A stretch of 64,000 nt of DNA from Microcoleus sp. AS-A8 (lineage in GTDB: Bacteria; Cyanobacteriota; Cyanobacteriia; Cyanobacteriales; Coleofasciculaceae): positions 310,001 through 374,000 of the forward strand of contig JAMPKV010000005.1 of NCBI GenBank assembly GCA_039962225.1. Direction: 5' to 3'. The notes under the pieces were generated by a model, which was given only the letters and a program-made list of their open reading frames with translations, did no database searches and was not told the DNA's origin. Shown piece after piece: positions 43,588-51,733 of this stretch. Each line of letters starts with the position of its first letter. The first letter of the stretch is position 1. Both the position numbers and the translations under genes were made by a program.

Positions 43588-44570
43588 AACCACTCAACCT
43601 TTTCTATGAAATACCGGACGGCGATCGCTGGCTACCATTAGACCGTTATCCCCGTCGCCTCATCCGCCGCCTCATGCGTGGCAAACCAAATCCTGGGGGT
43701 CAAACGCGGGTTTTTTTAAATCTCTGTGCAGGTTTAGATCGGCTTGGTATTTCTTACCGAGTCAATGACTATCGTTATATTCAAAAACATCCTGAAGAAG
43801 TTGCTTGTATTATCGGGAAGCCCCATGTTCTAGACAAGATTAAATGGAAAAACCCGATTGTATTTGGAGCCGCCGTCTTTTCACATCCCTGTGATGACCC
43901 TGAACTGCTAAATCGCTTACCCATCAGCAGAGTCTTGGTTCCTGGGGAATGGCATAGAAAAATGTTTGAACCCTACTACAGTGATAAAGTCCTCGCATGG
44001 CCTGTGGGAATCGACACAGATAAATGGGTACCTGTGCCGATTGATGAAAAAGATATAGATATCCTGCTATACGACAAAGTTCGGTGGGAGTATGACCGTT
44101 ACGAAACTGAATTAATTTCTCCTATAAAATCCTGTCTGGAGAAGTGGGGTTTGAAAGTAGAAGTAATTCGCTATGGCTTCTATCGAGAAGAAGAGTTTCA
44201 CTCTCTGCTAGGTAGAAGTAAAGCAATGGTATTTCTCTGTGAGCATGAAACTCAAGGTATTGCCTATCAACAGGCTCTCGCCTGTGGAGTTCCCATCCTA
44301 GCTTGGGATCGAGGTGGATTTTGGCAAGATCCATCCTATTTCCCTGACAAGATTAAGTTTACCTCTGTTAGTTCAGTCCCTTACTGGGATAATCGCTGTG
44401 GAGTTAAGTTCAACAACATCAGCGAATTTCCTCCAAAGGCAGAAGAATTTTTAGACAAACTTAATAGTCATAAATTTACTCCCCGTGACTATATTTTGGA
44501 AAACCTAACCTTGGAAAAGTGCGCTCAACGTTATCTTAAAATTTTAGGAGAGGTTCAAAACTGTGACTAG
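43584..44570 (+). CDS. GT4-like glycosyltransferase
   Basis: The 328-residue protein has PNPGGQTRVFLNLCAGLDRL at the N-terminal Gly loop, SRVLVPGEWHRKMF, and HETQGIAYQQALACGVPILA as the donor-binding segment (E-x7-type with Q). It is shorter than most GT4 enzymes here. Its last 50 residues have a decayed homologue at about 45423-45570, beyond the next gene. The following FkbM gene starts 8 bases before the stop with AGGAGAGG upstream. Confidence 0.82.
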   Translation: MKPLNLFYEIPDGDRWLPLDRYPRRLIRRLMRGKPNPGGQTRVFLNLCAGLDRLGISYRVNDYRYIQKHPEEVACIIGKPHVLDKIKWKNPIVFGAAVFSHPCDDPELLNRLPISRVLVPGEWHRKMFEPYYSDKVLAWPVGIDTDKWVPVPIDEKDIDILLYDKVRWEYDRYETELISPIKSCLEKWGLKVEVIRYGFYREEEFHSLLGRSKAMVFLCEHETQGIAYQQALACGVPILAWDRGGFWQDPSYFPDKIKFTSVSSVPYWDNRCGVKFNNISEFPPKAEEFLDKLNSHKFTPRDYILENLTLEKCAQRYLKILGEVQNCD

Positions 44571-45423
44571 CATTCGTACTATTGCCCAATCAATTCGACA
44601 TGCTCCAGCTATTGAACGGGCTGAGTGGCTTTGGGAATTATTACGCAAACCGTACCATCAATTGCTCAATCTTGGAGGTAGAGGTGTTACCGTTTCCGTG
44701 AGTGGTTGCTGCACTGTCTCTATGCCCCCTGCGTTTTGCGGAGCATACTGGGAAACTTATGAACCTGAAACAGTCAAAGCAACAGTCAGTTGGCTACAAA
44801 AGAATCCTAACGCTCTATTTATAGACATTGGCTCCGCTGTTGGTATTTTCAGCATTGTTAGTCTATTCGCTAGTGAACAAGTAGAAGTTATCGCATTTGA
44901 CTCTGATCTAGCTAGTTTGAAAGCTAGCGAGCGGATGTGTCAGTATGCTAGTGGAAATCGTCTTCAGTTAGTTCATGGATTCGTCTCTGAACAACATTTG
45001 AGCGGCTTGGGGTTGAGCGCAGCAAGTGCAACAACTCACGAATTATTATCAACGAGTTCTGTCACCGGCGATCCAGGCACAACGGCTTATATCTGCATTG
45101 ACACCAATACAGACAGCACCATTCCAACCCATAGCTTAGATGGATTATTTTTTGCCAACAATCCTCCTAGTAGACCAATTCTATTGAAATGTGATGTTGA
45201 GGGGGCAGAACTTCTAGTTTTGCGTGGGGCACAGAAGTTTTTACAAGAACTCTCACCACAGTTGTTAATCAGTGTTCATCCCCCAACCTTACCCTGTTAT
45301 GGGCATTCCGTGTCAGAGGTTCGGGAATACCTGGAGATGGCTGGATACCAAATCAAAGTCATAGCTGTAGACCACGAAGAACATTGGTGGTGTGAAAAGA
45401 CATCCATTGACCTACGACATTAA
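44563..45423 (+). CDS. FkbM-family methyltransferase
   Basis: The 286-residue protein starts at GTG 44563. It has LFIDIGSAVGIFSIVSLFAS (motif I, about residues 86-105) and ILLKCDVEGAELLVLRGAQK (about 206-225). The N-terminus (IRTIAQSIRHAPAIERAEWL, then LLRKPYHQLL) is shared in pattern with the 47701 enzyme, so the two form a subgroup. A glycosyltransferase tail remnant begins at its stop codon. Confidence 0.87.
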   Translation: MTSIRTIAQSIRHAPAIERAEWLWELLRKPYHQLLNLGGRGVTVSVSGCCTVSMPPAFCGAYWETYEPETVKATVSWLQKNPNALFIDIGSAVGIFSIVSLFASEQVEVIAFDSDLASLKASERMCQYASGNRLQLVHGFVSEQHLSGLGLSAASATTHELLSTSSVTGDPGTTAYICIDTNTDSTIPTHSLDGLFFANNPPSRPILLKCDVEGAELLVLRGAQKFLQELSPQLLISVHPPTLPCYGHSVSEVREYLEMAGYQIKVIAVDHEEHWWCEKTSIDLRH

Positions 45424-45570
45424 AAGTCATAAGTGAATTTCCTGACAAGTTAGAGGCATTGCTGTATAGCTTAAACAGCATAAGATTTTCTTCCAGAGAT
45501 TATATCCTGGTGACATATTCCATTTAACTTGTGCAGGAAATTACTTCCAATACGTCAGAAAAAACCAAAC
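45423..45570 (+). pseudogene. Decayed 3' tail of a glycosyltransferase gene (43584-like)
   Basis: From the FkbM stop codon on, another frame reads KVISEFPDKLEALLYSLNS, then IRFSSRDYIL. This aligns without gaps to the end of the 43584-44570 protein (NISEFPPKAEEFLDKLNS, HKFTPRDYIL). After a frameshift near 45515 it continues HLTCAGNYFQYV against NLTLEKCAQRYLKIL. It has no start and is broken by a frameshift, so it is a non-functional remnant. Confidence 0.78.
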
Positions 45571-45604
45571 TATATCACTTAGATCAATTATCTAACTTTG
45601 AGAT

Positions 45605-46417
45605 ATGTTCTTAAACTTTTATCAATCCTTTTTAAATTTACCTTACTTTAAAGGTAAAGCTCGGATTGGAGGTTTACTCCAAAACTCCCTATTGAAACCC
45701 AAGCTTTCAAAGGTTATCTACGGGTTAATCATGGAGCTAGATCCTCTAGAGTGGACGCAGATTTCGCTCATTAAAGATGGCTGCGTAGAACCTTTAACAA
45801 CTGCTCTATATAGCAAAATCCTTTCTCCAGGAGATACCTATATAGATGTAGGTACCCATGTGGGATTTCATACTTTAATTGCTCGGCACTTTATTGGTGA
45901 TAGTGGACGGGTTATTGCCATAGAACCTCAACCTTATAATTGCCATAAAATTTTGACTAACTGGCAGGCAAATAATTTTGATAATATTTTAGTTTACGTA
46001 GCGGCTGTCAGCAATCAAAATGGTACGATCGCGCTCCACAACCAATCAGCAACAGATAAAGCTCGTCTTTCCCTCTGTTTAGACCCTGTAAACAACCAAT
46101 CTCAGAAATTCCAGGTTCCTTTAGTCAGACTAGATAATGTATTTGAAGAAAATAAAATTAACAGAGTTAAGTTATTAAAAATTGATGTAGAAGGCTACGA
46201 ACTTGAAGCCATAAACGGATTGAAGCATTATTCAGATAGTGTTGAAAATCTAATTTTGGAAGTGCTAAGCACACCTGCCAAGGTTACAGAAAAAACGTCT
46301 CTCCTCGTAGAGAACCTTCAAGGACTTGGTTACCACTTGCGAACAGTCGAAGGTAAAGCTTGGACACTGAGCGATCCACTTCCAGAAAGCAATTTGTGGG
46401 CATCTCGCCAAGTATAA
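45605..46417 (+). CDS. FkbM-family methyltransferase
   Basis: The 270-residue protein has TYIDVGTHVGFHTLIARHFI (motif I, about residues 79-98), VIAIEPQPYNCHKIL and KLLKIDVEGYELEAINGLKH (about 190-209). It lies between two stretches that look like gene remnants (45423-45570 and 46420-46494). The start at ATG 45605 has no strong ribosome-binding site. Confidence 0.88.
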   Translation: MFLNFYQSFLNLPYFKGKARIGGLLQNSLLKPKLSKVIYGLIMELDPLEWTQISLIKDGCVEPLTTALYSKILSPGDTYIDVGTHVGFHTLIARHFIGDSGRVIAIEPQPYNCHKILTNWQANNFDNILVYVAAVSNQNGTIALHNQSATDKARLSLCLDPVNNQSQKFQVPLVRLDNVFEENKINRVKLLKIDVEGYELEAINGLKHYSDSVENLILEVLSTPAKVTEKTSLLVENLQGLGYHLRTVEGKAWTLSDPLPESNLWASRQV

Positions 46418-46419
46418 GA

Positions 46420-46494
46420 TTTATCAAGCATCTCCTTAAGGTTGCAGGTATGAAACAAGGCACGGTTGATATAAATTTTGTTGATTACGTATAA
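46420..46494 (+). pseudogene. Possible tail of a lost gene before the 46500 glycosyltransferase
   Basis: Three bases past the FkbM stop an open frame reads FIKHLLKVAGMKQG, then TVDINFVDYV and a stop 5 bases before the next ATG. The sequence looks protein-like, such as a methyltransferase C-terminus, but only 24 codons are seen and no parent is found in the window. Confidence 0.28.
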
Positions 46495-46499
46495 GTATA

Positions 46500-47699
46500 A
46501 TGACGGAATTCCCTAGAAATTTTTCCTTAAACTCAGTCCCATCCGTGTTTGTTTCTAGTGCCTCTTCACTCAAACCAGCAGGTGGAGGGGTTCAAATTTG
46601 GACGCAAGAAAATCTGAAAACTTTACAACTAGCAGGATTGACTACATCTATTATCAGTTATGAGTGGGATCGTAGGCTTTGGGTACGTTTGAAGCGGAAG
46701 TTATGGCCAGAGCCTTATACAGATGCTTTGCCACCTAACCTAGTTGATGAAGTTATTGCCAAAGCTGAAAAAATTAGTGCTATTTTTATCTTTCTCAATG
46801 GAGAAGAAACATCAGCTTTAGTGAAACCCTTACGTGCCAGATTGGGAAATAAGTATAAGATAGTCCTATTTTCTGTGGGTTTAGCCAGTGTTGATTACCT
46901 CCACGCGATTCGCGCTAGGGGAGGTGGTGATGCTTTCAGTCAAGCAAACGTTACTGATTGGAGAATTCTCGTCCAACAGTTAGTGGCGGAATGTAAACAG
47001 CGGCAAGATATCGATCATGTCTTTTGTCTTGCCCCATTTGAGGTAGAAATTGAACGCTGGTTGGGTGCAAAACGGGTAACTTGGTTGCCTCGTACCATCT
47101 CTGAACGACCCTTAAATTGGCAGCCAAATCCAAAAAGACTCGGTTTTGTCGGTACTTTAGATCACCCCCCCACAGTAGAAGGTTTAACTCTTTTTCTGGA
47201 AGCACTTCAAAAAATAGCTGATCAGGACGTGCATCTGAGAATTGTAGGCGGTCCTACAGCAGCAGCGAGTACTATTACAAAGCGTTTTCCTCTGGTGGAA
47301 TATCTAGGAAGGCTTTCTGATGAAGAACTAGAGAAAGAGGCTAGCACTTGGAGTTGCTTTGTCCATCCGATTTTTTGCTACGCACGAGGGTGCAGTACAA
47401 AATTGGCAGTCGCCCTCGGTTGGCAGATTCCGGTGGTAACAACTTCAGCAGGATGTCGTGGTTATACCTGGCGTGAGGGCAATTTACCTCTAGCTGAAAC
47501 TCCAGAATCCTTGGCAAGGCTTGCTCTAGAAATGTTAATGCCTGAAGTAGCCCATTCAGCCCAGAGAGAAATTTCTGCAATCGCTCAATCTGCTCCTACT
47601 CTTGCTGAAGTTGCTGCTCAAGTTAGGTCGTCACTACTGGTTTCTTGTCAAAGTGCCGACACAGCAGCCGTTGACGATACAGTACCCATCAATCATTAA
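46500..47699 (+). CDS. GT4-like glycosyltransferase
   Basis: The 399-residue protein has LKPAGGGVQIWTQENLKTLQ at the N-terminus, IVLFSVGLASVDYL, RLGFVGTLDHPPTVEGLTLF and VHPIFCYARGCSTKLAVALG in the donor domain. The E-x7-E motif is not canonical; a C-S-T-K-L segment occupies the position, as in some GT1/GT4-like enzymes (GKGCSTKL pattern). Specificity is unknown. The next gene starts 1 base after its stop. Confidence 0.8.
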   Translation: MTEFPRNFSLNSVPSVFVSSASSLKPAGGGVQIWTQENLKTLQLAGLTTSIISYEWDRRLWVRLKRKLWPEPYTDALPPNLVDEVIAKAEKISAIFIFLNGEETSALVKPLRARLGNKYKIVLFSVGLASVDYLHAIRARGGGDAFSQANVTDWRILVQQLVAECKQRQDIDHVFCLAPFEVEIERWLGAKRVTWLPRTISERPLNWQPNPKRLGFVGTLDHPPTVEGLTLFLEALQKIADQDVHLRIVGGPTAAASTITKRFPLVEYLGRLSDEELEKEASTWSCFVHPIFCYARGCSTKLAVALGWQIPVVTTSAGCRGYTWREGNLPLAETPESLARLALEMLMPEVAHSAQREISAIAQSAPTLAEVAAQVRSSLLVSCQSADTAAVDDTVPINH

Positions 47700-47700
47700 C

Positions 47701-48504
47701 ATGCTCTCAAATCTTCGCCTATTTGCCCAAACTGTCCGCCATGCGCCAGGATTAAGTTCTTTAACTCCACTGTGGGGGCTATTGCGTCAACCTTACTTGA
47801 AACTTTTAACCAGTTTGGCGGGTAAAAATGGGCTTCCTGTAACTGTCGGGAGTCATTCTTTGCGGCTTCATCCAATCTTTGCTACTCGAAATTGGGAAGC
47901 TGTAGAAGCTGAATCCTATCGTGCCTTTGCCGCCAGCTTAAATCCAGGAGATGTAGTTTATGACATTGGTGCACATATTGGCACTTACACTCTAATTGCC
48001 CTGCAAAAAATTGGCTCCCAAGGCCGGGTCATTGCCTACGAACCCCATGAGTTTACTCGCACTTATTTCATGCAGCATCTGCAATGGAATGGAGGGTCAG
48101 AGCAAACGATTTGCCGCACTCTCTGTTGTGGTGCCAAGCCTGGTACAACAGACTTTTATTGCTTACCTGAACAAGCAGAAGGAATGAACGGTCTTGTACC
48201 AGTAGAAGGTTTTAACAAGGTAACCGTTCAAGTTAATACTTTGGATGCAGAAGTTGCAGAGTTAGGATTGATTCCCTCCCTAATCAAAATCGACGTAGAA
48301 GGGGCAGAGTGGGATGTGTTGAAAGGTGCTGAACAGACCCTCCGCCAATATCAACCGCGCTTATGCCTCAGCCTGCATCCGATCGCCTTAGCTAAATTGG
48401 GTGTGACTCCAGAAACAGTGCTGGAATGGCTAACTCAAAGAGGATATAGCTACGAAGTGATTGCCCGTGACCATGAAATTCATGTAATGGCGAAGGTATC
48501 GTAG
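47701..48504 (+). CDS. FkbM-family methyltransferase
   Basis: ATG 47701, directly after the previous stop, is preferred to an upstream in-frame start inside the glycosyltransferase. The 267-residue protein starts MLSNLRLFAQTVRHAPG, a pattern shared with the 44563 enzyme. It has VVYDIGAHIGTYTLIALQKI (about residues 85-104) and SLIKIDVEGAEWDVLKGAEQ (about 197-216). The methyl acceptor is unknown. Confidence 0.88.
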   Translation: MLSNLRLFAQTVRHAPGLSSLTPLWGLLRQPYLKLLTSLAGKNGLPVTVGSHSLRLHPIFATRNWEAVEAESYRAFAASLNPGDVVYDIGAHIGTYTLIALQKIGSQGRVIAYEPHEFTRTYFMQHLQWNGGSEQTICRTLCCGAKPGTTDFYCLPEQAEGMNGLVPVEGFNKVTVQVNTLDAEVAELGLIPSLIKIDVEGAEWDVLKGAEQTLRQYQPRLCLSLHPIALAKLGVTPETVLEWLTQRGYSYEVIARDHEIHVMAKVS

Positions 48505-48547
48505 TGGCTAAGTATCGCCTGGTTTTCATTTCCCCCTTTTTAAATGT

Positions 48548-49258
48548 ATGTCCATTCGCTCCTATATCCGTGAGCGCCTCGCCCGCAGGCTGCAAGTGCC
48601 ACAAATTCCATTTGCGCTAGAACGCCTTGCTAAGGTTGGCTTCCAGCCTGCTCAAATCTTTGATGTTGGTGCTTATGAAGGTGAATTTGCCAAATGTTGC
48701 CTGGGTATATGGTCTAATGCCAAGGTAGCCTGCTTTGAACCGCTAGAGCATAAAGTCATTCAACTTCAGCAGCTAGCGTCTCGTAACCCAGCCATACAAG
48801 TATTCCCAGGTTTGCTAGGAGCAAAAGCGCTCGACAAAATACCATTTCATGAGTCTGAAACAGGCTCCTCCGTGCTAGTTGACCATAGTCCTCAAAACTT
48901 CCCAGTGACTTTCCAGCCAGTGCGGACGGTAGACCAAATCGTTCAAGAGCATTTTGGTGATCGCAGTCCTGATTTACTCAAGCTGGATGTTCAAGGTTAC
49001 GAGTTGGAAGTGCTTAAGGGCGCTGAGACATCTCTGCCAAATATGCAGGCAATCCTAGCAGAAGTAAACCTCTTGGATATTTATAAAGACGTGCCTCTAT
49101 TTGCCGAGCTAGTTGCATGGCTCAATGAGCGTGATTGGGTAGCTTATGACATCGGTGCTCTCACTCGTCGTCCTCTAGATCAAGCTTTGTGGCAAGCCGA
49201 TTTTATCTTTGTGCCACGCCATAGTCCTCTTCGAGCCGACAAACGCTGGACAGCCTAA
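48548..49258 (+). CDS. FkbM-family methyltransferase, short form
   Basis: The 236-residue protein has QIFDVGAYEGEFAKCCLGIW (about residues 37-56), ACFEPLEHKVIQL and DLLKLDVQGYELEVLKGAET (about 141-160). It belongs with the 33276 enzyme in a subgroup having D-x-Q-G in place of D-V-E-G. The next gene starts 2 bases after its stop, so both are one transcription and translation unit. Confidence 0.88.
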   Translation: MSIRSYIRERLARRLQVPQIPFALERLAKVGFQPAQIFDVGAYEGEFAKCCLGIWSNAKVACFEPLEHKVIQLQQLASRNPAIQVFPGLLGAKALDKIPFHESETGSSVLVDHSPQNFPVTFQPVRTVDQIVQEHFGDRSPDLLKLDVQGYELEVLKGAETSLPNMQAILAEVNLLDIYKDVPLFAELVAWLNERDWVAYDIGALTRRPLDQALWQADFIFVPRHSPLRADKRWTA

Positions 49259-49259
49259 A

Positions 49260-50327
49260 ATGCGTATCTTACTCACTGCTGACCCTGAACTGCCTGTACC
49301 GCCACAACTTTATGGCGGCATTGAGCGCATTGTCGATCTTCTAGTCACCAGCCTGCAAGCTCGCGGTCACACAGTCGGACTAGTCGCCCACCGAGGCTCC
49401 ACATCACCAGCCCATCAACTATTTCCCTGGCCTGGTCTGCGTTCCCAAGATAAATTCGATGCCTTGCAGAACACTGCTGCATTGTGGTCAGCCGTTCGGC
49501 AATTTCAGCCCGACCTAGTACATAGCTTTTCCCGCATCCTCTATCTTTTGCCGCTTTTACGCTCTCCCCTTGCCAAGGTAATGTCCTACCAACGCCGCCC
49601 CAGCCATCGCACCACTAGCTGGGGGGTAAAGCTGGCAGGAAATTCCCTCACGTTCACGGGTTGCAGCGACCATATTTGTCGCCAAGGTCGAGCCTCTGGT
49701 GGTGTTTGGCATCCGATTCACAATTGCGTAGAGATAGAAAAGTACACCTTCCAGCCCACCGTTGCCCCTGATGCTCCCTTAGTTTTCCTGAGTCGGGTAG
49801 AACAGATTAAAGGAGCGCATAATGCGATCGCAGCTGCTCGTCTCACTAAACGTCGCCTGTTAATTGCTGGCAACCACGGCACCAGTGGCGAAGAAGGACG
49901 CTACTGGCAAGAAGAAATTGTTCCTCATTTGGGACACAATGGCATCGAGTACATCGGGCCTGTTAACGACGAACAAAAAAACGCTTTGCTTGGTAAAGCT
50001 GCCGCGATGATTGTGCCGATTGAATGGGAAGAACCCTTTGGCATAGTCTTTGCCGAAGCTTTAGCCTGTGGTACACCTGTTATTTCTTGCCCTTTGGGGG
50101 CCTTGCCTGAGATTGTGCGTCATGGCACTGATGGCTATCTCGTCAACAACGTAGAGCAAGCTTGCACCGCCATCCAAAACTTGCCTCAAATAGACCGCCA
50201 CAACTGCCGCCAACGGGCAGAACATTGCTTCTCAGCTTCAGTGATTTTGGATAAGTATGAGCAACTGTATCACAGCCTAATTAGGGCAAATGTTGCGGAC
50301 AAAACACGCAGCAATCTTGCGTTATGA
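49260..50327 (+). CDS. GT4 family glycosyltransferase
   Basis: ATG 49260, right after the FkbM stop, is preferred to an upstream in-frame ATG at 49209. The 355-residue protein has LPVPPQLYGGIERIVDLLV, VFLSRVEQIKGAHNAIAAAR and the E-x7-E region in EWEEPFGIVFAEALACGTP. This is a compact GT4 enzyme common in cyanobacterial and proteobacterial polysaccharide loci. Donor and acceptor are unknown. Confidence 0.9.
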   Translation: MRILLTADPELPVPPQLYGGIERIVDLLVTSLQARGHTVGLVAHRGSTSPAHQLFPWPGLRSQDKFDALQNTAALWSAVRQFQPDLVHSFSRILYLLPLLRSPLAKVMSYQRRPSHRTTSWGVKLAGNSLTFTGCSDHICRQGRASGGVWHPIHNCVEIEKYTFQPTVAPDAPLVFLSRVEQIKGAHNAIAAARLTKRRLLIAGNHGTSGEEGRYWQEEIVPHLGHNGIEYIGPVNDEQKNALLGKAAAMIVPIEWEEPFGIVFAEALACGTPVISCPLGALPEIVRHGTDGYLVNNVEQACTAIQNLPQIDRHNCRQRAEHCFSASVILDKYEQLYHSLIRANVADKTRSNLAL

Positions 50328-50408
50328 ACCCAACTATGATATTCCTTTGTCCTGATTAAGTAACGTAAGGCTCGTATCAGTAGGTAGCACCTGTAAGAGG
50401 GTTAAGCC

Positions 50409-51728
50409 TTGAGCCATCGAGTTTTGATTGTCAGTCCTCATTTTCCCCCGATTAACGCTCCTGACCATCAACGGGTGCGGATGTCATTGCCCTACTTTGA
50501 GGAATTTGGCTGGGAATCTCATATTCTGACTGTCCAACCCGATTGCATTGAGGGTGTGCGTGACCCCTTATTAGAGCAGACAGTACCCAGCCACATACCC
50601 GTCTGCCGCACGGGAGCATTCCCAGTCAAATACACCAAGCGCATTGGTATGAGCAGCCTGGGTCTGCGGTGTTTTCCGTCTCTGCTCAGAGCAGGCGATC
50701 GCATTCTAGCCAAAGAGAAATTCGATCTCGTCTATTTCTCCACTACTGTGTTTACCGCAATGGCGCTTGGCCCCAAATGGCACAAGCGTTTTGGAGTGCC
50801 TTATGTTCTCGACTTCCAAGACCCTTGGCTGAGCGATTACCACAAGCGTCCGGGGTCTTCCATGCCCCCTGGAGGTCAATTTAAGTATGGTTTTGCTCAA
50901 TTCCAGGCGCAAATGCTTGAACCTTTGGCCCTGCGTCATGCCAGCCACGTAATCAGTGTTTCGTCTGAATACCCGAAAACCTTACTTCAACGATATCCCT
51001 GGTTGTACGAAGACCAATTTACAGTTCTACCCTTTGGTGCGCCTGAAACTGATTTCAAGCAGCTTCCCTCCCTCAACGTTCAGCAAACCATCTTTGACCC
51101 CAAGGATGGCAAGCGGCATTGGGTTTATGTGGGTCGAGCTGGGAGCGATATGGCTTTAGCGCTGCGAGCTTTATTTTCAGGCATTCAATCTGAGCGCGAT
51201 CGCCATCCCGAACCATGGAATTCAGTCAAACTGCATTTCGTCGGCACCAGTTACGCACCAGGCGATCGAGCGGTTAAAACAGTAGAGCCAATTGCCCAAG
51301 AAGTAGGAATTGCTGATCTGGTAGAAGAACACCCTCATCGTGTTGCTTATTTTGAAGCTTTACAGATTCTCGTAGACAGCGACGCCATCCTTCTGATTGG
51401 TTCCGACGACCCAAGCTACACAGCCTCCAAACTCTACCCTTGCATTCTGGCTCAAAAGCCAATCTTTGCTCTTTTTCACCAACAGAGTTCTGTCGTCAAT
51501 ATTCTGCAACGTTGTCATGCGGGACAGATTGTTACGTTCAACTCTAATCAAAATCCAGCAGATTTGCTAACCGATGTAACGGCTCATCTCAATTGGCTAT
51601 TTTCTATTCCAAAAGGATATCAGCCTGAAACTAACTGGTCAGAGTTTCAACCTTATACGGCGCGTGAGATGACTCGTCAGCAATGTGCTGTCTTTGACCA
51701 GTGTCTTCGTTTCGCGAATAAACTTTAA
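50409..51728 (+). CDS. GT4-like glycosyltransferase
   Basis: The 439-residue protein starts at TTG 50409 with GAGGG at suitable distance. VLIVSPHFPPINAPDHQRVR opens the acceptor domain, YVLDFQDPWLSDYHKRPG follows, and YVGRAGSDMALALRALF and SKLYPCILAQKPIFALFH lie in the donor domain. The subgroup lacks a clear E-x7-E motif. It is followed 5 bases later by the second polymerase, so co-expression with it is likely. Confidence 0.78.
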   Translation: MSHRVLIVSPHFPPINAPDHQRVRMSLPYFEEFGWESHILTVQPDCIEGVRDPLLEQTVPSHIPVCRTGAFPVKYTKRIGMSSLGLRCFPSLLRAGDRILAKEKFDLVYFSTTVFTAMALGPKWHKRFGVPYVLDFQDPWLSDYHKRPGSSMPPGGQFKYGFAQFQAQMLEPLALRHASHVISVSSEYPKTLLQRYPWLYEDQFTVLPFGAPETDFKQLPSLNVQQTIFDPKDGKRHWVYVGRAGSDMALALRALFSGIQSERDRHPEPWNSVKLHFVGTSYAPGDRAVKTVEPIAQEVGIADLVEEHPHRVAYFEALQILVDSDAILLIGSDDPSYTASKLYPCILAQKPIFALFHQQSSVVNILQRCHAGQIVTFNSNQNPADLLTDVTAHLNWLFSIPKGYQPETNWSEFQPYTAREMTRQQCAVFDQCLRFANKL

Positions 51729-51733
51729 ACCTT

